Below are positions 22,900 to 32,689 of a stretch of DNA of 64,000 bases, in pieces. Numbering within the stretch: the first letter of the stretch is position 1; each line of letters opens with the position of its first letter. A program made the translations under genes and the position numbers. The stretch lies in assembly GCF_014287875.1 (NCBI RefSeq), contig NZ_JACOPN010000005.1, forward strand, positions 124,001 through 188,000, given 5' to 3'. Under the pieces are notes generated by a model. That model was given only the letters and a program-made list of their open reading frames with translations. It did not search any database and was not told the origin of the DNA. This stretch comes from Flintibacter faecis. GTDB taxonomy: Bacteria; Bacillota; Clostridia; Oscillospirales; Oscillospiraceae.

Positions 22900-24081
22900 G
22901 TGAAAAAAGCACTTGAGGGCGTGAGAGTCCTTGACTTTACCCAGGTGCTGGCCGGCCCGTTCTGTACCATGAACCTGGCCGACTTCGGCGCGGAAGTCAT
23001 CAAGATCGAAAAGCCCGGCGTGGGCGACGGCAGCCGTATCTTTGGCCCCTTCAAAAATGGGCAGAGCGGCTACTACACCCTGGTCAACCGGGGCAAGAAG
23101 GGCATTGCCATCGACCTGAAAAAGGGCAAGGACCTGATTTATGATATGGTCAAGTCCTGCGACATCGTAGTGGAGAACTTCAAGCCCGGCGTGATGAAGA
23201 AACTGGGCTTCTCCTACGAGGATCTGAAGCAGATCAACCCCAAGATCATCTACTGCTCCATCTCCGGCTTCGGCCAGGACAGCCCCATGCGCGACCTGCC
23301 CGCCTATGACATCGTGGCCCAGGGCATGTCCGGCATGATGAGCATCACCGGCTATCCCGATACCCCTCCCGCCCGAGTAGGCGCTTCTCTGGGCGACGTG
23401 AGTGCCGGCCTGTACGCCGTCACCGGCATCCTGCTGGCCCTGTATAACCGGGAGCGCACCGGCGAAGGCCAGTATGTGGACGTGGCCCTGCTGGACAGCG
23501 TGTTCGCCTTTGTGGAGACCAACGTGGTCCGCCACACCATCGGCGGTATCCACCCCACCCGTGTGGGTGCCCGCCATCCCCTCAGCGCCCCCTTCGACAT
23601 CTACATGTGCAAGGACACCTATGTGATCATTGCCGTGGCCAGCGACCATCACTTCGCCAAGCTGTGCGAGATGATCGGCCAGCCTGACCTCATCAAGGAC
23701 CCCAAGTTTGATTCCGACCCCCACCGCTCCGCCAACGATGTGGAGCTCAAGGCCATCCTGGAGAAGTTCTTCAGCAACTACACCGCCGCCGAGGCGATGA
23801 AGATGATGCAGGACAACTCCATCCCCTGCGGCCCTCTGTGCACCGTGGACGAGGCCTGCGAGAACCCCAGCATCCTGGCCCGGAAGATGCTGGTGGAGAT
23901 CGACCAGCCCGGCATGGGCAAGGTGAAGATCACCGGCAACCCCATGAAGCTGTCCGAGACCCCCGCCGACCCCTGCCACCCCGCCCCGGCCGTGGGCCAG
24001 GACAACGAGACCGTGCTCCGCGACATCTTTGGCTACAGCGACGAGCAGATCGCCAAGTGGAAAGAGGAGAAGGTCCTGTAA
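22900..24081 (+). CDS. Family III (CaiB/BaiF) CoA-transferase
   Basis: A 393-residue enzyme that moves CoA between carboxylic acids through an aspartyl-CoA anhydride. Motifs are GVRVLDFTQVLAGPFCTM at the start, NRGKKGIAIDLK, VENFKPGV and the catalytic Asp in PAYDIVAQGMSG. GTG at 22900 is the start: GGGAGGT lies seven bases upstream, and translation from there gives the family N-terminus. The family includes carnitine, formyl-, cinnamoyl- and bile-acid CoA-transferases; the substrate cannot be read from sequence. Position between a transporter and an acyl-CoA dehydrogenase suggests activation of an imported acid. Confidence 0.9.
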   Translation: MKKALEGVRVLDFTQVLAGPFCTMNLADFGAEVIKIEKPGVGDGSRIFGPFKNGQSGYYTLVNRGKKGIAIDLKKGKDLIYDMVKSCDIVVENFKPGVMKKLGFSYEDLKQINPKIIYCSISGFGQDSPMRDLPAYDIVAQGMSGMMSITGYPDTPPARVGASLGDVSAGLYAVTGILLALYNRERTGEGQYVDVALLDSVFAFVETNVVRHTIGGIHPTRVGARHPLSAPFDIYMCKDTYVIIAVASDHHFAKLCEMIGQPDLIKDPKFDSDPHRSANDVELKAILEKFFSNYTAAEAMKMMQDNSIPCGPLCTVDEACENPSILARKMLVEIDQPGMGKVKITGNPMKLSETPADPCHPAPAVGQDNETVLRDIFGYSDEQIAKWKEEKVL

Positions 24082-24154
24082 TTCACTTTGTGCGCAATTA
24101 AAATGAACATATAAAACGAAACGAACAAAACAAAATTTTAGGAGGATATGACTT

Positions 24155-25291
24155 ATGGAATTCAAATACACTGAGGACCAAATCGCCCTGCGCCGTGCCG
24201 TTCGTGAGTGGGCCCAGAGCTATCTGGCTCCCAAGGCCGAAGAGATCGACGTGAACAACCGCTTCCCCACCGAGACCATCGAGGCTCTGGGCGAGCAGGA
24301 CCTGATGGGCCTGGCTTATCCTGAGGAGCTGGGCGGCGCCGGCTATGATGCCATCTCCGAGGCCATCGCCATGGAAGAGATCTCCGCCGCCTGTGCTGCC
24401 ACCGGCTCCATCATCACCGGTCACTATCTGGGCTTCGACGCTCTGTATCTGGCTGGTACTCCCGAGCAGAAGGAGAAGTGGCTGCGGCCCGCTCTGGAGG
24501 GCGAGAAGTACGCCGCCTTCTGTCTGACCGAGCCCGCCGGCGGTTCCGACATGACCTCCAACAAGACCACCGCTGTGGAAGACGGCGATGACTATGTCAT
24601 CAACGGCGTGAAGCACTTCATCACCGGCGGCGCTCACTGCGACTTCCTGTGCTGCTTCGCCATCACCAACAAGGAAGATCCCCGCCACGGCATGACCTGC
24701 TTCGTGGTCGAGAAGGGCACCCCCGGCATGAAGATCGCCTCTGAGGATAACAAGATGGGTATCCGCGGCGCCCGTACCGCTGAGATCGTCTTTGAGGACT
24801 GCCGTGTTCCCAAGGCCAACATGGTCGGCGAGCTGAACAAGGGCTATCGTCTGGCTCTGGACGTGGTGGACCGCGGCCGTATCGGCATCGCTGCTATGTC
24901 CGTCGGTATTGCCCAGGCCGCTCTGGACCTGGCCATCAAGTACGCCAAGGAGCGTGAGGTCTTCAAGCGCCCCATCGCCAAGTTCCAGGGCATCCAGTGG
25001 ATGCTGGCCGATGCCGCCACTCAGGTCGAGGCCGCCCGTATGCTGACCTACTACGCCGCCGACCTGAAGGATCAGGGCGTGCCCTTCACCAAGCAGGCCG
25101 CCATGGCCAAGGTCTTCGCCGCTGAGGCCGCCCACAAGGTGGTCGACACCTCCCTGCAGATCCACGGCGGTTACGGCTACATGAAGGAGTACCCCATCGA
25201 GCGCATCTACCGCGACCAGCGCATCACCGAGCTGTTCGAGGGTACCTCTCAGGTCCAGCGCATCGTCATCGCCGGCCAGCTGCTGCACTGA
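24155..25291 (+). CDS. Acyl-CoA dehydrogenase, second paralogue
   Basis: A 378-residue FAD enzyme of the acyl-CoA dehydrogenase family, clearly diverged from the one at 19611. It has CLTEPAGGSDM, KHFITGGAHCDF (Gly-Gly in place of the usual Asn-Ala), MGIRGARTAE, QIHGGYGYMKEYPIERIYRD and the catalytic Glu in FEGTSQVQR. AGGAGGATATGACTT precedes the ATG. It is 73 bases after the CoA-transferase and upstream of etfBA, so it probably acts on the CoA ester made by that transferase, with Etf as electron partner. Clusters with CaiA-like enzymes have the same order. Confidence 0.9.
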   Translation: MEFKYTEDQIALRRAVREWAQSYLAPKAEEIDVNNRFPTETIEALGEQDLMGLAYPEELGGAGYDAISEAIAMEEISAACAATGSIITGHYLGFDALYLAGTPEQKEKWLRPALEGEKYAAFCLTEPAGGSDMTSNKTTAVEDGDDYVINGVKHFITGGAHCDFLCCFAITNKEDPRHGMTCFVVEKGTPGMKIASEDNKMGIRGARTAEIVFEDCRVPKANMVGELNKGYRLALDVVDRGRIGIAAMSVGIAQAALDLAIKYAKEREVFKRPIAKFQGIQWMLADAATQVEAARMLTYYAADLKDQGVPFTKQAAMAKVFAAEAAHKVVDTSLQIHGGYGYMKEYPIERIYRDQRITELFEGTSQVQRIVIAGQLLH

Positions 25292-25350
25292 TTTGACGGC
25301 GCGAACTGCATAACATTTCGTAAAGCTTAGATAGCTGCATCTGCAAAACA

Positions 25351-25389
25351 ATATGGGCAGATCTGGGTTTTACCTGGGTCTGCCCATAT
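25351..25389 (+). terminator. Intercistronic hairpin before etfB
   Basis: An 11-bp ATATGGGCAGA/TCTGCCCATAT stem (25351-25361 with 25379-25389) followed only by CTTATT. It is at most a weak terminator or attenuator between the dehydrogenase and Etf genes. Confidence 0.55.
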
Positions 25390-25450
25390 CTTATTAAAAA
25401 TCTTTACTGCGAGACCGGTTTTCCGGTGTACGCTGATAGGAGGATAAAAC

Positions 25451-26236
25451 ATGAATATTCTGGTATGTGTCAAGCAGGTACCGGATAACGCCGTGGTGCC
25501 CACCCTGGACCCCGCCACCAACCGCGTTGTCACCCAGGGCGTGGAGACCATGGTCAGCCCCTTCGACCTGAACGCGGTGGAAGCCGGCCTGAAGCTGGCT
25601 GAGGAGCACGGCGGCGAGGTCACCGTGCTGAGCCTGGGCGACGATTCCTGCAAGACCTCTCTGCGCATTGCCCTGTCCATGGGCGCTGCCAAGGCCTATC
25701 TGGTCAGCGACCCCGCCCTGGAGGACTCCGACAGCTTTGCCGTGTCCTACACCCTGGCCAAGGCCATCCAGCACATCGGCCAGTTCGATGTCATCCTCTG
25801 CGGCAAGCAGGCCATCGACGACGACGCCGGCCAGGTCGGTGCCGGGATCGCCGAGCAGCTGGGCATCTCCCAGGTCTCCTATGTCAACGAGATCGTTGAG
25901 GTGGGCGACGGTGTGATGGCTGTCAAGCGCGTCACCCCCACCGGCGAAGAGGTGGTCCAGGCTCAGCTGCCCGTGCTGCTGACCTGCGAGAAGTCCCTGA
26001 ACGAGCCCCGTTACCCCACCCTGAAGCGCACCCGTCAGGCCAACCGCATGGAGATCCCCGTGCTGGACTGCGCCGCCATCGGGGCCGACGTGAGCAAGGT
26101 GGGCAAGAACTCTCCCTCCGCCATCCTGAAGCTCTATGCCCCCGCTCCTCGTCAGAGCGGCGAGCTCATCAAGGGCGACGCGGAAGAGATCGGCAAGACT
26201 GCCGTCGAGAAGCTCGTTGAGCAGAAGATCGTCTGA
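25451..26236 (+). CDS. etfB: Electron transfer flavoprotein beta subunit
   Basis: A 261-residue subunit that with EtfA shuttles electrons to or from acyl-CoA dehydrogenases. It begins MNILVCVKQVPD and has the nucleotide-binding AIDDDAGQVG segment and the family signature region NEPRYPTLKRTRQAN. AGGAGG precedes the ATG. In anaerobes such Etf pairs can bifurcate electrons from NADH to crotonyl-CoA and ferredoxin; whether this one does cannot be decided by eye. It is 18 bases from etfA. Confidence 0.95.
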   Translation: MNILVCVKQVPDNAVVPTLDPATNRVVTQGVETMVSPFDLNAVEAGLKLAEEHGGEVTVLSLGDDSCKTSLRIALSMGAAKAYLVSDPALEDSDSFAVSYTLAKAIQHIGQFDVILCGKQAIDDDAGQVGAGIAEQLGISQVSYVNEIVEVGDGVMAVKRVTPTGEEVVQAQLPVLLTCEKSLNEPRYPTLKRTRQANRMEIPVLDCAAIGADVSKVGKNSPSAILKLYAPAPRQSGELIKGDAEEIGKTAVEKLVEQKIV

Positions 26237-26254
26237 TAAGGGGGAAAGGTCATT

Positions 26255-27244
26255 ATGAAGAATAACGTGTGGGTCTGCCTGGAGCAGAACGACGGTAAGA
26301 TCGCCGGTGTCTCCTTCGAGATGCTCAGCGAGGCCAGAAAGCTGGCCGACCAGCTGTCCGGTAAGGTGGGCGCTGTCCTGATGGGCGCCGGCGTGAAGGA
26401 GCTGGCCAAGGAAGCGGTTGCCTATGGCGCGGACGAGGTCTATGTCTGCGACGATGAGCAGCTGAAGAACTATCGAACCGATGCTTACACCCGCGTCCTG
26501 GAGGACCTGGTGAAGGGCAAGGAACCCGGCATCCTGCTGCTGCCCGCCACCACCAATGGCCGTGACCTGGCCGGCCGCCTGGCCAGCCGTCTGGAGGCCG
26601 GTCTGGCCGCCGACTGCGTGGCCCTGCGCCTGGAGGACGGCCAGCTGGTGGCCACCCGTCCCATCTTCGGCGGCAACCTGATGGCCGACGTGGTCTTCAA
26701 GAAGGACCCCGCCATGTGCACCATCCGTCCCAACTCCCTGAACAAGGCCGACCCCGATGCCACCCGCGGCGGTGAGATCGTGGACGTGGCCGTGGTCAGC
26801 GAGGAGGACAAGATCCGTACCCAGGTCAAGGAGATCCTGGCCAAGGCGGCTGGCGAGATCAGCCTGACCGATGCTCAGATCATCGTCTCCGGCGGCCGCG
26901 GTCTGGGCGATGCCAGCGGCTTCGACCTGATCCGTGAGTTTGCCAAGGAGCTGGGCGCTGCCGTGGGTGCTTCCCGTGCCGCCGTTGATGCGGGCTGGAT
27001 CCCCTACGAGCACCAGGTCGGCCAGACCGGCAAGACCGTCGGCCCCAAGCTGTACATCGCCTGCGGCATCTCCGGCGCTCTGCAGCACCTGGCCGGCATG
27101 AAGACCTCTGACGTCATTGTTGCCATCAACAAGGACGAGGAGGCCCCCATCTTCGGCGTTGCCAACTATGGCATCGTGGGCGACCTGTATAAGGTCATCC
27201 CCATCATGATCGAGGAGTATAAGAAGGTCGTGGCTTCCCGCTAA
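26255..27244 (+). CDS. etfA: Electron transfer flavoprotein alpha subunit
   Basis: A 329-residue FAD-binding subunit. The C-terminal domain has [42 protein letters not shown] and [10 protein letters not shown], all typical of EtfA. The N-terminal domain starts [19 protein letters not shown]. It has no extra ferredoxin domain, unlike longer EtfA forms. GGGGGAAAGG precedes the ATG. It is the last gene of the acyl-CoA block and ends 32 bases before a very strong terminator. Confidence 0.95.
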   Translation: MKNNVWVCLEQNDGKIAGVSFEMLSEARKLADQLSGKVGAVLMGAGVKELAKEAVAYGADEVYVCDDEQLKNYRTDAYTRVLEDLVKGKEPGILLLPATTNGRDLAGRLASRLEAGLAADCVALRLEDGQLVATRPIFGGNLMADVVFKKDPAMCTIRPNSLNKADPDATRGGEIVDVAVVSEEDKIRTQVKEILAKAAGEISLTDAQIIVSGGRGLGDASGFDLIREFAKELGAAVGASRAAVDAGWIPYEHQVGQTGKTVGPKLYIACGISGALQHLAGMKTSDVIVAINKDEEAPIFGVANYGIVGDLYKVIPIMIEEYKKVVASR

Positions 27245-27276
27245 AGGGACCGCCCCCCTTTTGTTTGAATCGTCGG

Positions 27277-27309
27277 GCCGGCGCAGCTTTTGCTGCGCCG
27301 GCTTTTTTT
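27277..27309 (+). terminator. Rho-independent terminator after etfA
   Basis: A perfect 11-bp stem (27277-27287 with 27292-27302), TTTT loop and seven T's. Confidence 0.95.
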
Positions 27310-27332
27310 GGCTGCGCCGCCCCAGCAGGACA

Positions 27333-27361
27333 TTGACAGATGACGCCTTTCGCAGTATTCT
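27333..27361 (+). promoter_or_regulatory. Promoter of the IlvD-like dehydratase gene
   Basis: TTGACA at 27333-27338, 17-bp spacer, TATTCT at 27356-27361. The short leader holds a GAGGAGGA ribosome site. Confidence 0.8.
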
Positions 27362-27409
27362 AACTGTATACAGGACGGACATCCGCACAACGAACAGGAG
27401 GAGGATCAT

Positions 27410-29095
27410 ATGGCATATCCCAGCGAACAGATCTTTGGCCCGCAGGTGCGCTGCGCGCCCCAGCGCAGTCTGCTCAAGGCCATGGGTTATACGGATTTTG
27501 AACTGGAGGACCGGCCGCTCATCGGCATCGCCAGCTCCTGGAACACCATCTCTCCGGGGCACTATAACCTGAGCGAGCTGGCCGACTTTGTGCGCAAGGG
27601 CATTTATGCCGCCGGAGGCACGGCGGTGGACTTTGGGGTCATCGCCCCATGTGATGGCATCCCCGACGCCACCGAAGGGATGAAGTATATCCTGCCCAGC
27701 CGGGAGGTCATCTGCGATGCCATCGAGGTGCAGACCCGGACCTCGATGCTGGACGGTCTGGTGCTGCTGGGCTCCTGCGACAAGATCGTCCCGGGAATGC
27801 TTATGGCCGCCGCCCGGCTGAATCTGCCCGCCGTTATGGTGGTGGGCGGGCCTATGCCCGGGGGTGTGGTGTTCGATGGGCGCAAGTCGGACCAGACCTC
27901 CCTCGACGAGGCCCTGGGAATGCTGCAGGTGGGCAAGATCGAAGCGGAGGATGTCCAGAAGCTGGAGGATACCGCCTGCCCCTCCTGCGGTTCCTGCGCC
28001 TTTTTGGGCACGGCCAACACCATGGGCTGCGTGGCCGAGGCGCTGGGCCTGGGGCTGCCCGGCAGCGCCCTGGCCCCTGCCACCTATGCCCAGCGGCGGC
28101 AGCTGGCCTTTGAGTCTGGCCGGGCGGTGTGCGAGCTGGTCCGTCGGGGCATCCGGGCTCGGGATATCCTCACTCCGGCGGCCATCCAGAACGCCGTGCG
28201 GGTGGTTACCAGCGTTAGCGGCTCCACCAATGCGGTGCTCCACCTGTGCGCCCTGGCCCACGAGGCGGAGCTGGACCTGGATGTGATGGAGTGCTTCCGC
28301 TCCATGTATTTCACCACCCCCCAGCTGGCCCGGGTGAACCCGGCGGCCAGGTGGGATATGGAGGACTTCTTCCAGGCGGGGGGCATTCCCCGGGTGATGG
28401 ACCATTTGGGCGAGCTGATTGACCGATCTGCCCTCACCTGCACGGGCAGGACGGTGGGAGAGAATCTGGCGGAGTATGTTTACCGCTACCCCGAGAATAC
28501 AGAGATCATCCGCAACCGGCAGGAGCCTTTTGCCCCGGTGGGGGGCATTGCGGTGCTCCGGGGCAATCTGGCCCCCCGCACCGGCGTGACCAAGCCAGGG
28601 GCCTATCCCGAGACGCTGCACCACTTTGAGGGCCGGGCCCGGGTGTTCGATGGGGAGGAAGCCGCTGACCGGGCGATCTTAGCCGGGGAGATCCGGCCGG
28701 GGGACGTGCTGGTGGTGCGGTATGAGGGGCCCCGGGGCGGCCCGGGTATGCGGGAGATGTATAAGGCCATGAAGCTGCTCTACGGCATGGGCCTGGGGGG
28801 CTCCACGGCGGTGATCACCGACGGACGCTTCTCCGGCACCAACAACGGCTGCTTTGTGGGGCACATCTCCCCGGAGGCCGCCGAGGGCGGACCCATCGCC
28901 CTGGTAGAGGACGGGGATAAGATCGTCATCGACGTGCCCCGGGGCCGCATCGATGTGGACCTGACCCGGGAGGAGTTAGACCGCCGCCGGGCCAACTGGA
29001 CCCCGCCCCAGCCGCCCCCCGTCCCAAGGGGCTACCTCCGCCGCTATGCCAGGGGAGCGACCTCGGCGGACCGGGGCGCGATTTTGGAGGATTGA
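27410..29095 (+). CDS. Divergent IlvD/Edd-family dehydratase
   Basis: A 561-residue Fe-S dehydratase. Family motifs are present: [20 protein letters not shown] (Cys123), CPSCGSC (Cys190, 193, 196), GTANTM, GNLAP and TDGRFSG. It departs from ordinary dihydroxy-acid dehydratase where substrate binds: [11 protein letters not shown] replaces [18 protein letters not shown] replaces the usual AH--D, and FSGTNNG replaces FSG-GG/SRG. The substrate may therefore be a sugar acid or another 2,3-dihydroxy acid. AGGAGGAGGA precedes the ATG. It is monocistronic between two terminators, with no ilvB, C or E nearby. Confidence 0.82.
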   Translation: MAYPSEQIFGPQVRCAPQRSLLKAMGYTDFELEDRPLIGIASSWNTISPGHYNLSELADFVRKGIYAAGGTAVDFGVIAPCDGIPDATEGMKYILPSREVICDAIEVQTRTSMLDGLVLLGSCDKIVPGMLMAAARLNLPAVMVVGGPMPGGVVFDGRKSDQTSLDEALGMLQVGKIEAEDVQKLEDTACPSCGSCAFLGTANTMGCVAEALGLGLPGSALAPATYAQRRQLAFESGRAVCELVRRGIRARDILTPAAIQNAVRVVTSVSGSTNAVLHLCALAHEAELDLDVMECFRSMYFTTPQLARVNPAARWDMEDFFQAGGIPRVMDHLGELIDRSALTCTGRTVGENLAEYVYRYPENTEIIRNRQEPFAPVGGIAVLRGNLAPRTGVTKPGAYPETLHHFEGRARVFDGEEAADRAILAGEIRPGDVLVVRYEGPRGGPGMREMYKAMKLLYGMGLGGSTAVITDGRFSGTNNGCFVGHISPEAAEGGPIALVEDGDKIVIDVPRGRIDVDLTREELDRRRANWTPPQPPPVPRGYLRRYARGATSADRGAILED

Positions 29096-29163
29096 CCCGT
29101 TTTAAAATAACGAAACGTATTATCACCAGCAAATGAAACGAATCGGAATCAAAAATACCGCAA

Positions 29164-29199
29164 AAAGAGGCCGCGTCTCCTGTGAGATGCGGCCTCTTT
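29164..29199. terminator. Bidirectional terminator between convergent genes
   Basis: A 16-bp stem (29164-29179 with 29184-29199) with one G-U pair and CTGT loop, with A and T runs at its ends, between the IlvD-like gene (+) and the BTAD regulator (-). Confidence 0.88.
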
Positions 29200-29215
29200 C
29201 GGATCTGTTGTCGGC

Positions 29216-32200
29216 TTATTTGGTCAGCAGGGAGTGGGTGAGGAGCTTGACCTCGTACTGGTTGCAGTAGATGTTCAGCTGCTCCAGGGCCTGGCGGGAA
29301 TAGGTCTCCACGCTGTCGGGCAGGCGGTCGCCCACGGCGGTCTTCCCCTCCGGGTCCAGGTCGCAGCGCTGGCGGAACACGGCCTCAGCAAAGAAGACCA
29401 CGCCCAGGTCGTTGGGGTCCTTGATATAGCCCACGTTCTCCCGGGCGGTGGTGAGGTACTTCACGGCCTGGCCGTACTCCCCCTGGCGCAGCAGGGTGAG
29501 GGCCATATAGGAGTCCAGGACAGACCGCCGCCAGAAGGAGTCGAACTGGCCGTACAGGGCATAGGCCTTGTCGAAGAATTCCCGGGCCATGCTCAGGTCC
29601 TCCAGGTAATAGGCGGTCTTGCCGGCGTTGATATAGAAGTAGGACAGGCTGGCAAGGGCGTTTTTGCCCACGCACAGGGAGATGGCCTTTTGGAACAGCT
29701 CCAGGGCCTCCCGATAGGTGCCGTGGGCCAGACGGATCTCCCCGATGTAGTTATAGGCGGCGGCGATGTTGGTGGCATAGCGCTTGGCGATGGTCTCGGT
29801 GACGGCCAGGGTGTTGATGGACTCGGTGAGCAGCTTTTCGGCCTGGGTGTAGTTGCCCATCATATAGTGGCACAGACCCTTCAGGCGGAGGATGATGCCG
29901 ATCTCCTTGTGATAGTTGCACCGCACCGCCAGATCCAGAGCCAGGCCCACATATTCCGCCATGTCCTTGGCGGAGTTGATCTGGAGGTAGTAGAGGATCA
30001 TCTGCTTGTACCCCTCCAGCATATAGTCCCGGTTGCCCAGCTGCTTGGACTTGTCGATGACGTGGATGATGTCGTTCACCCCGTCGTCATAGCTGCCGTC
30101 CCGGATGAGGTAGCGGCCCCGGATGTAGAAGAACTCCAGCTCCAGCAGGTCCAGCTCGGTGGTGTTCCGGGAGCCGGCCCGGACCTTTTTGAAGCTGCTC
30201 TCCAGATTGCGGAACAGCTCGCCGATCTGGTCCCGGGACATATAGAGGTTGGCCCCCTCCTCCACGGCCACGTTATTCAGCACGGGGAACATCTCGTGGC
30301 TGAAATTCAGATAGTAGTTCAGGGTGTCGATCTGATATTTCAGGGCCTTTAAAAAGTCGCCGGAGGCGGAGAAGTGGTAGATGAGCTTGGAATAGAGCTT
30401 GGTGTCCCGCTTTTTCTCGTCCAAAGACTGCTCCAGCAGCTGGCCGATCTTCTGATGCAGGACTTTTTTTCGGGAGGCGGGCTGGCTCTGATAGACATAT
30501 TCCCGCAGCTTGCCGTGGGTGAAGGAGAAAGCCCCGGCCCCCTCGCTCTCGTGCTCCTCCAGGATGTTCCGGTCCTTCAGCTGCTCCAGCAGGGAGAGGA
30601 CCTGGTTCTCGTCCCGGTCGGTGAGGGCCAGAATGGTCTGCAGAGGCACAGCGTCATAGAAAAAGGAGAGCAGGTTCACCAGCTCCAGCTCCCCGGCGGA
30701 GAGATAGAGCAGGCGGGATTTCAGCGCCTCGATCATGGCGGGGCTCATCTCGTCCAGGTTCTGGTGGTTTTTCAGACGGTTAATATATTCCCCCAGGAAG
30801 AGGGGATTGCCCTCGGTGGCGTTATAGATGTGCTCCAACGTGTCGCCGGTGAGGTGTTCGCCGGGGACGGCCTCCTCGATAAAGTGGTGGCAGGCCTCGA
30901 TGTTAAAGCGCTCCAGGGGGACAGATACCAGGCGGTGATAGCGGGAGAGGGTGGTAAGGGCATCGTCCAGAGCGCGGCTGCGTTCCTTGCCCCGGGTGGC
31001 CACCAACATGACCCGCAGGGGGTCGGTCTCCATAAGCACCGAGGTGAGCAGCCGCAGACTGTCCGGGTCCATCCACTGCAGGTCCTCGAACACCAGGACC
31101 ACCTGGCTGTGGTCGGCCAGCTGTGTCAGGGCTTCCACCATGACGTGGACGATGGAGACGAAAGGCACCGGGTCCTTGCTGGACATGAACTGGCTGTTGG
31201 GCAGGTGGTCGTTGAAGTCGGGAAACACACGGGTCATCAGGTCGCGCCACAGGGTGGGGGGAAGGAGCTTCTCCTGCTGGATCTGACGGCTGATCTCCCG
31301 GGCGATGGCCCGCCAGGGGCGCAGGGGCATGTCCTGTTCGGTCTGGATGCAGTTGACCTCCAGTACCATCATGTTGTCCGTGGCCTCTTCCATCAGGCGG
31401 CGCTTGATGGTGGACTTGCCCACTCCGGGCTCGCCGGTGATGAGGATGGACTTGCCCACCTTCTTTTCCCGGAAGTCTTTAAACGTCTTCTCCAGGGTGG
31501 CCAGCTCGTTATAGCGGCCATAGAAAAATACATCGTCGTGGGTGCGCTTGCCCCCGTCAAAGTTGATCTGCTCCAGGGAATGCTCATAGATCTCTTTCGT
31601 CTTCTTGTCCGGGTCGATGCCCAGTTCACGCCGCAGCAGCTTGGACAGGTCGTAATAGGTCTCGATGACCTTGCTGTTGCGCCCGGTGTCCTGGTAGAAG
31701 CGCATGAGCAGGCGGAAATTCCGCTCGTCATACTCGTCCAGGTCGGTCAGGCGCTGGATCTGGTCCTCCACGTCGTCATAGTGCTTGTTCTGGATGTCCT
31801 CTTCGATCTTTTGATAGCACTCGGCAGCGAACTTCTCCTTATAGTAGTTGCGCATCTTTACGATCCAGTATTCGTAGGACTCCGCGTCCTTCAGGAAAAA
31901 GCCCTGGAGAAAGTCGCCGGTGTACAGCTGGATGTTCTCCCGTGGGGACTTGGAGAACTGGTCCACGTCGGACTCGATGTCCAGGTCTTCGTTTAAGATC
32001 AGAAAGGATTTTTTAGGAGAGATGATAATGTCCTCCCCCAGGGATTTCTTGGCCTGATAGATGGCGTTGCGCAGATTTTTTTTGGCGATTTTCTCGTCCT
32101 CGTCGGGCCACAGCAGCCCTACCACCTCGTCCCGGCTGACGACCTTGGAGACCAGGATATAATAGAGCAGGGCGTTGATCTTGGCGTAGGGGAGAAAGAC

Positions 32201-32260
32201 GCTCTGTCCGTCCTTGGTGATCTTGGGGACGCCGAACAGCTTACAAACGATCTTACTCAC
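29216..32260 (-). CDS. BTAD/AAA/TPR transcriptional regulator (AfsR/MalT-like)
   Basis: A 1014-residue regulator. Residues 1-100 form an OmpR/SARP-type winged helix, about 100-235 a BTAD helical domain (ELGIDPDKKTKEIYEHSL), 245-550 an ATPase module with Walker A GEPGVGKST (276-284) and Walker B VVLVFEDLQWMD, then TPR-like helices to the end. Such proteins are ATP-dependent switches that sense a ligand or partner. Translation starts at GTG 32260 after AGGAGGTG. It diverges from fhs across 429 bases holding both promoters, so it may control fhs or one-carbon flux; that is inference. Confidence 0.85.
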   Translation of the reverse strand: MSKIVCKLFGVPKITKDGQSVFLPYAKINALLYYILVSKVVSRDEVVGLLWPDEDEKIAKKNLRNAIYQAKKSLGEDIIISPKKSFLILNEDLDIESDVDQFSKSPRENIQLYTGDFLQGFFLKDAESYEYWIVKMRNYYKEKFAAECYQKIEEDIQNKHYDDVEDQIQRLTDLDEYDERNFRLLMRFYQDTGRNSKVIETYYDLSKLLRRELGIDPDKKTKEIYEHSLEQINFDGGKRTHDDVFFYGRYNELATLEKTFKDFREKKVGKSILITGEPGVGKSTIKRRLMEEATDNMMVLEVNCIQTEQDMPLRPWRAIAREISRQIQQEKLLPPTLWRDLMTRVFPDFNDHLPNSQFMSSKDPVPFVSIVHVMVEALTQLADHSQVVLVFEDLQWMDPDSLRLLTSVLMETDPLRVMLVATRGKERSRALDDALTTLSRYHRLVSVPLERFNIEACHHFIEEAVPGEHLTGDTLEHIYNATEGNPLFLGEYINRLKNHQNLDEMSPAMIEALKSRLLYLSAGELELVNLLSFFYDAVPLQTILALTDRDENQVLSLLEQLKDRNILEEHESEGAGAFSFTHGKLREYVYQSQPASRKKVLHQKIGQLLEQSLDEKKRDTKLYSKLIYHFSASGDFLKALKYQIDTLNYYLNFSHEMFPVLNNVAVEEGANLYMSRDQIGELFRNLESSFKKVRAGSRNTTELDLLELEFFYIRGRYLIRDGSYDDGVNDIIHVIDKSKQLGNRDYMLEGYKQMILYYLQINSAKDMAEYVGLALDLAVRCNYHKEIGIILRLKGLCHYMMGNYTQAEKLLTESINTLAVTETIAKRYATNIAAAYNYIGEIRLAHGTYREALELFQKAISLCVGKNALASLSYFYINAGKTAYYLEDLSMAREFFDKAYALYGQFDSFWRRSVLDSYMALTLLRQGEYGQAVKYLTTARENVGYIKDPNDLGVVFFAEAVFRQRCDLDPEGKTAVGDRLPDSVETYSRQALEQLNIYCNQYEVKLLTHSLLTK

Positions 32261-32382
32261 TCAAGCACCTCCTAATATGGTATGCCGCAGCAAGAGCATG
32301 GTACAGAGACGCGGGGATGCGTCCGAGCGGACTGGAGCCGCATGGTGAATTTCCGTGGCGCAGACATCTGGCCGATTTATCT

Positions 32383-32411
32383 ATTATACCGGAAAAGGCC
32401 GTCGCTTTCAA
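32383..32411 (-). promoter_or_regulatory. Sigma-A promoter of the BTAD regulator
   Basis: On the minus strand TTGAAA (32411-32406), 17-bp spacer, TATAAT (32388-32383). The leader is about 115 bases. Between here and 32604 I see only AT-rich intergenic DNA. Confidence 0.8.
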
Positions 32412-32604
32412 TGCGGAAGAAGACAAATTTTCACAGGAGCGGCATTGGTAAAATGACGAAAATCGACCCACCGAAACTGGGAGAAAATGGGCTTGGCCGG
32501 GGCGGGTTTTCATGCCGTGAAACGAGGAAGGGGGCAATGAAAAAAATAAGAGAATCGAACTTAAAAAAGTAAAGACGCAGGGCTGAAAAAGACAACAAAA
32601 TCTA

Positions 32605-32633
32605 TTTACGAAATTGAGAGAATGCGGTACAAT
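32605..32633 (+). promoter_or_regulatory. Promoter of fhs
   Basis: TTTACG at 32605-32610, 17-bp spacer, TACAAT at 32628-32633. The 50-base leader leaves no space for a ZTP riboswitch. Confidence 0.7.
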
Positions 32634-32689
32634 ATGCCCATAAAGCGAACCCATACACATCGTAAAAATAACTAAGGAGGCTGTCAAAC

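Noticed and set aside
32634..32689. ZTP riboswitch before fhs
   Set aside because: Only about 50 bases separate the promoter from the start codon, and the conserved ZTP motifs are absent.
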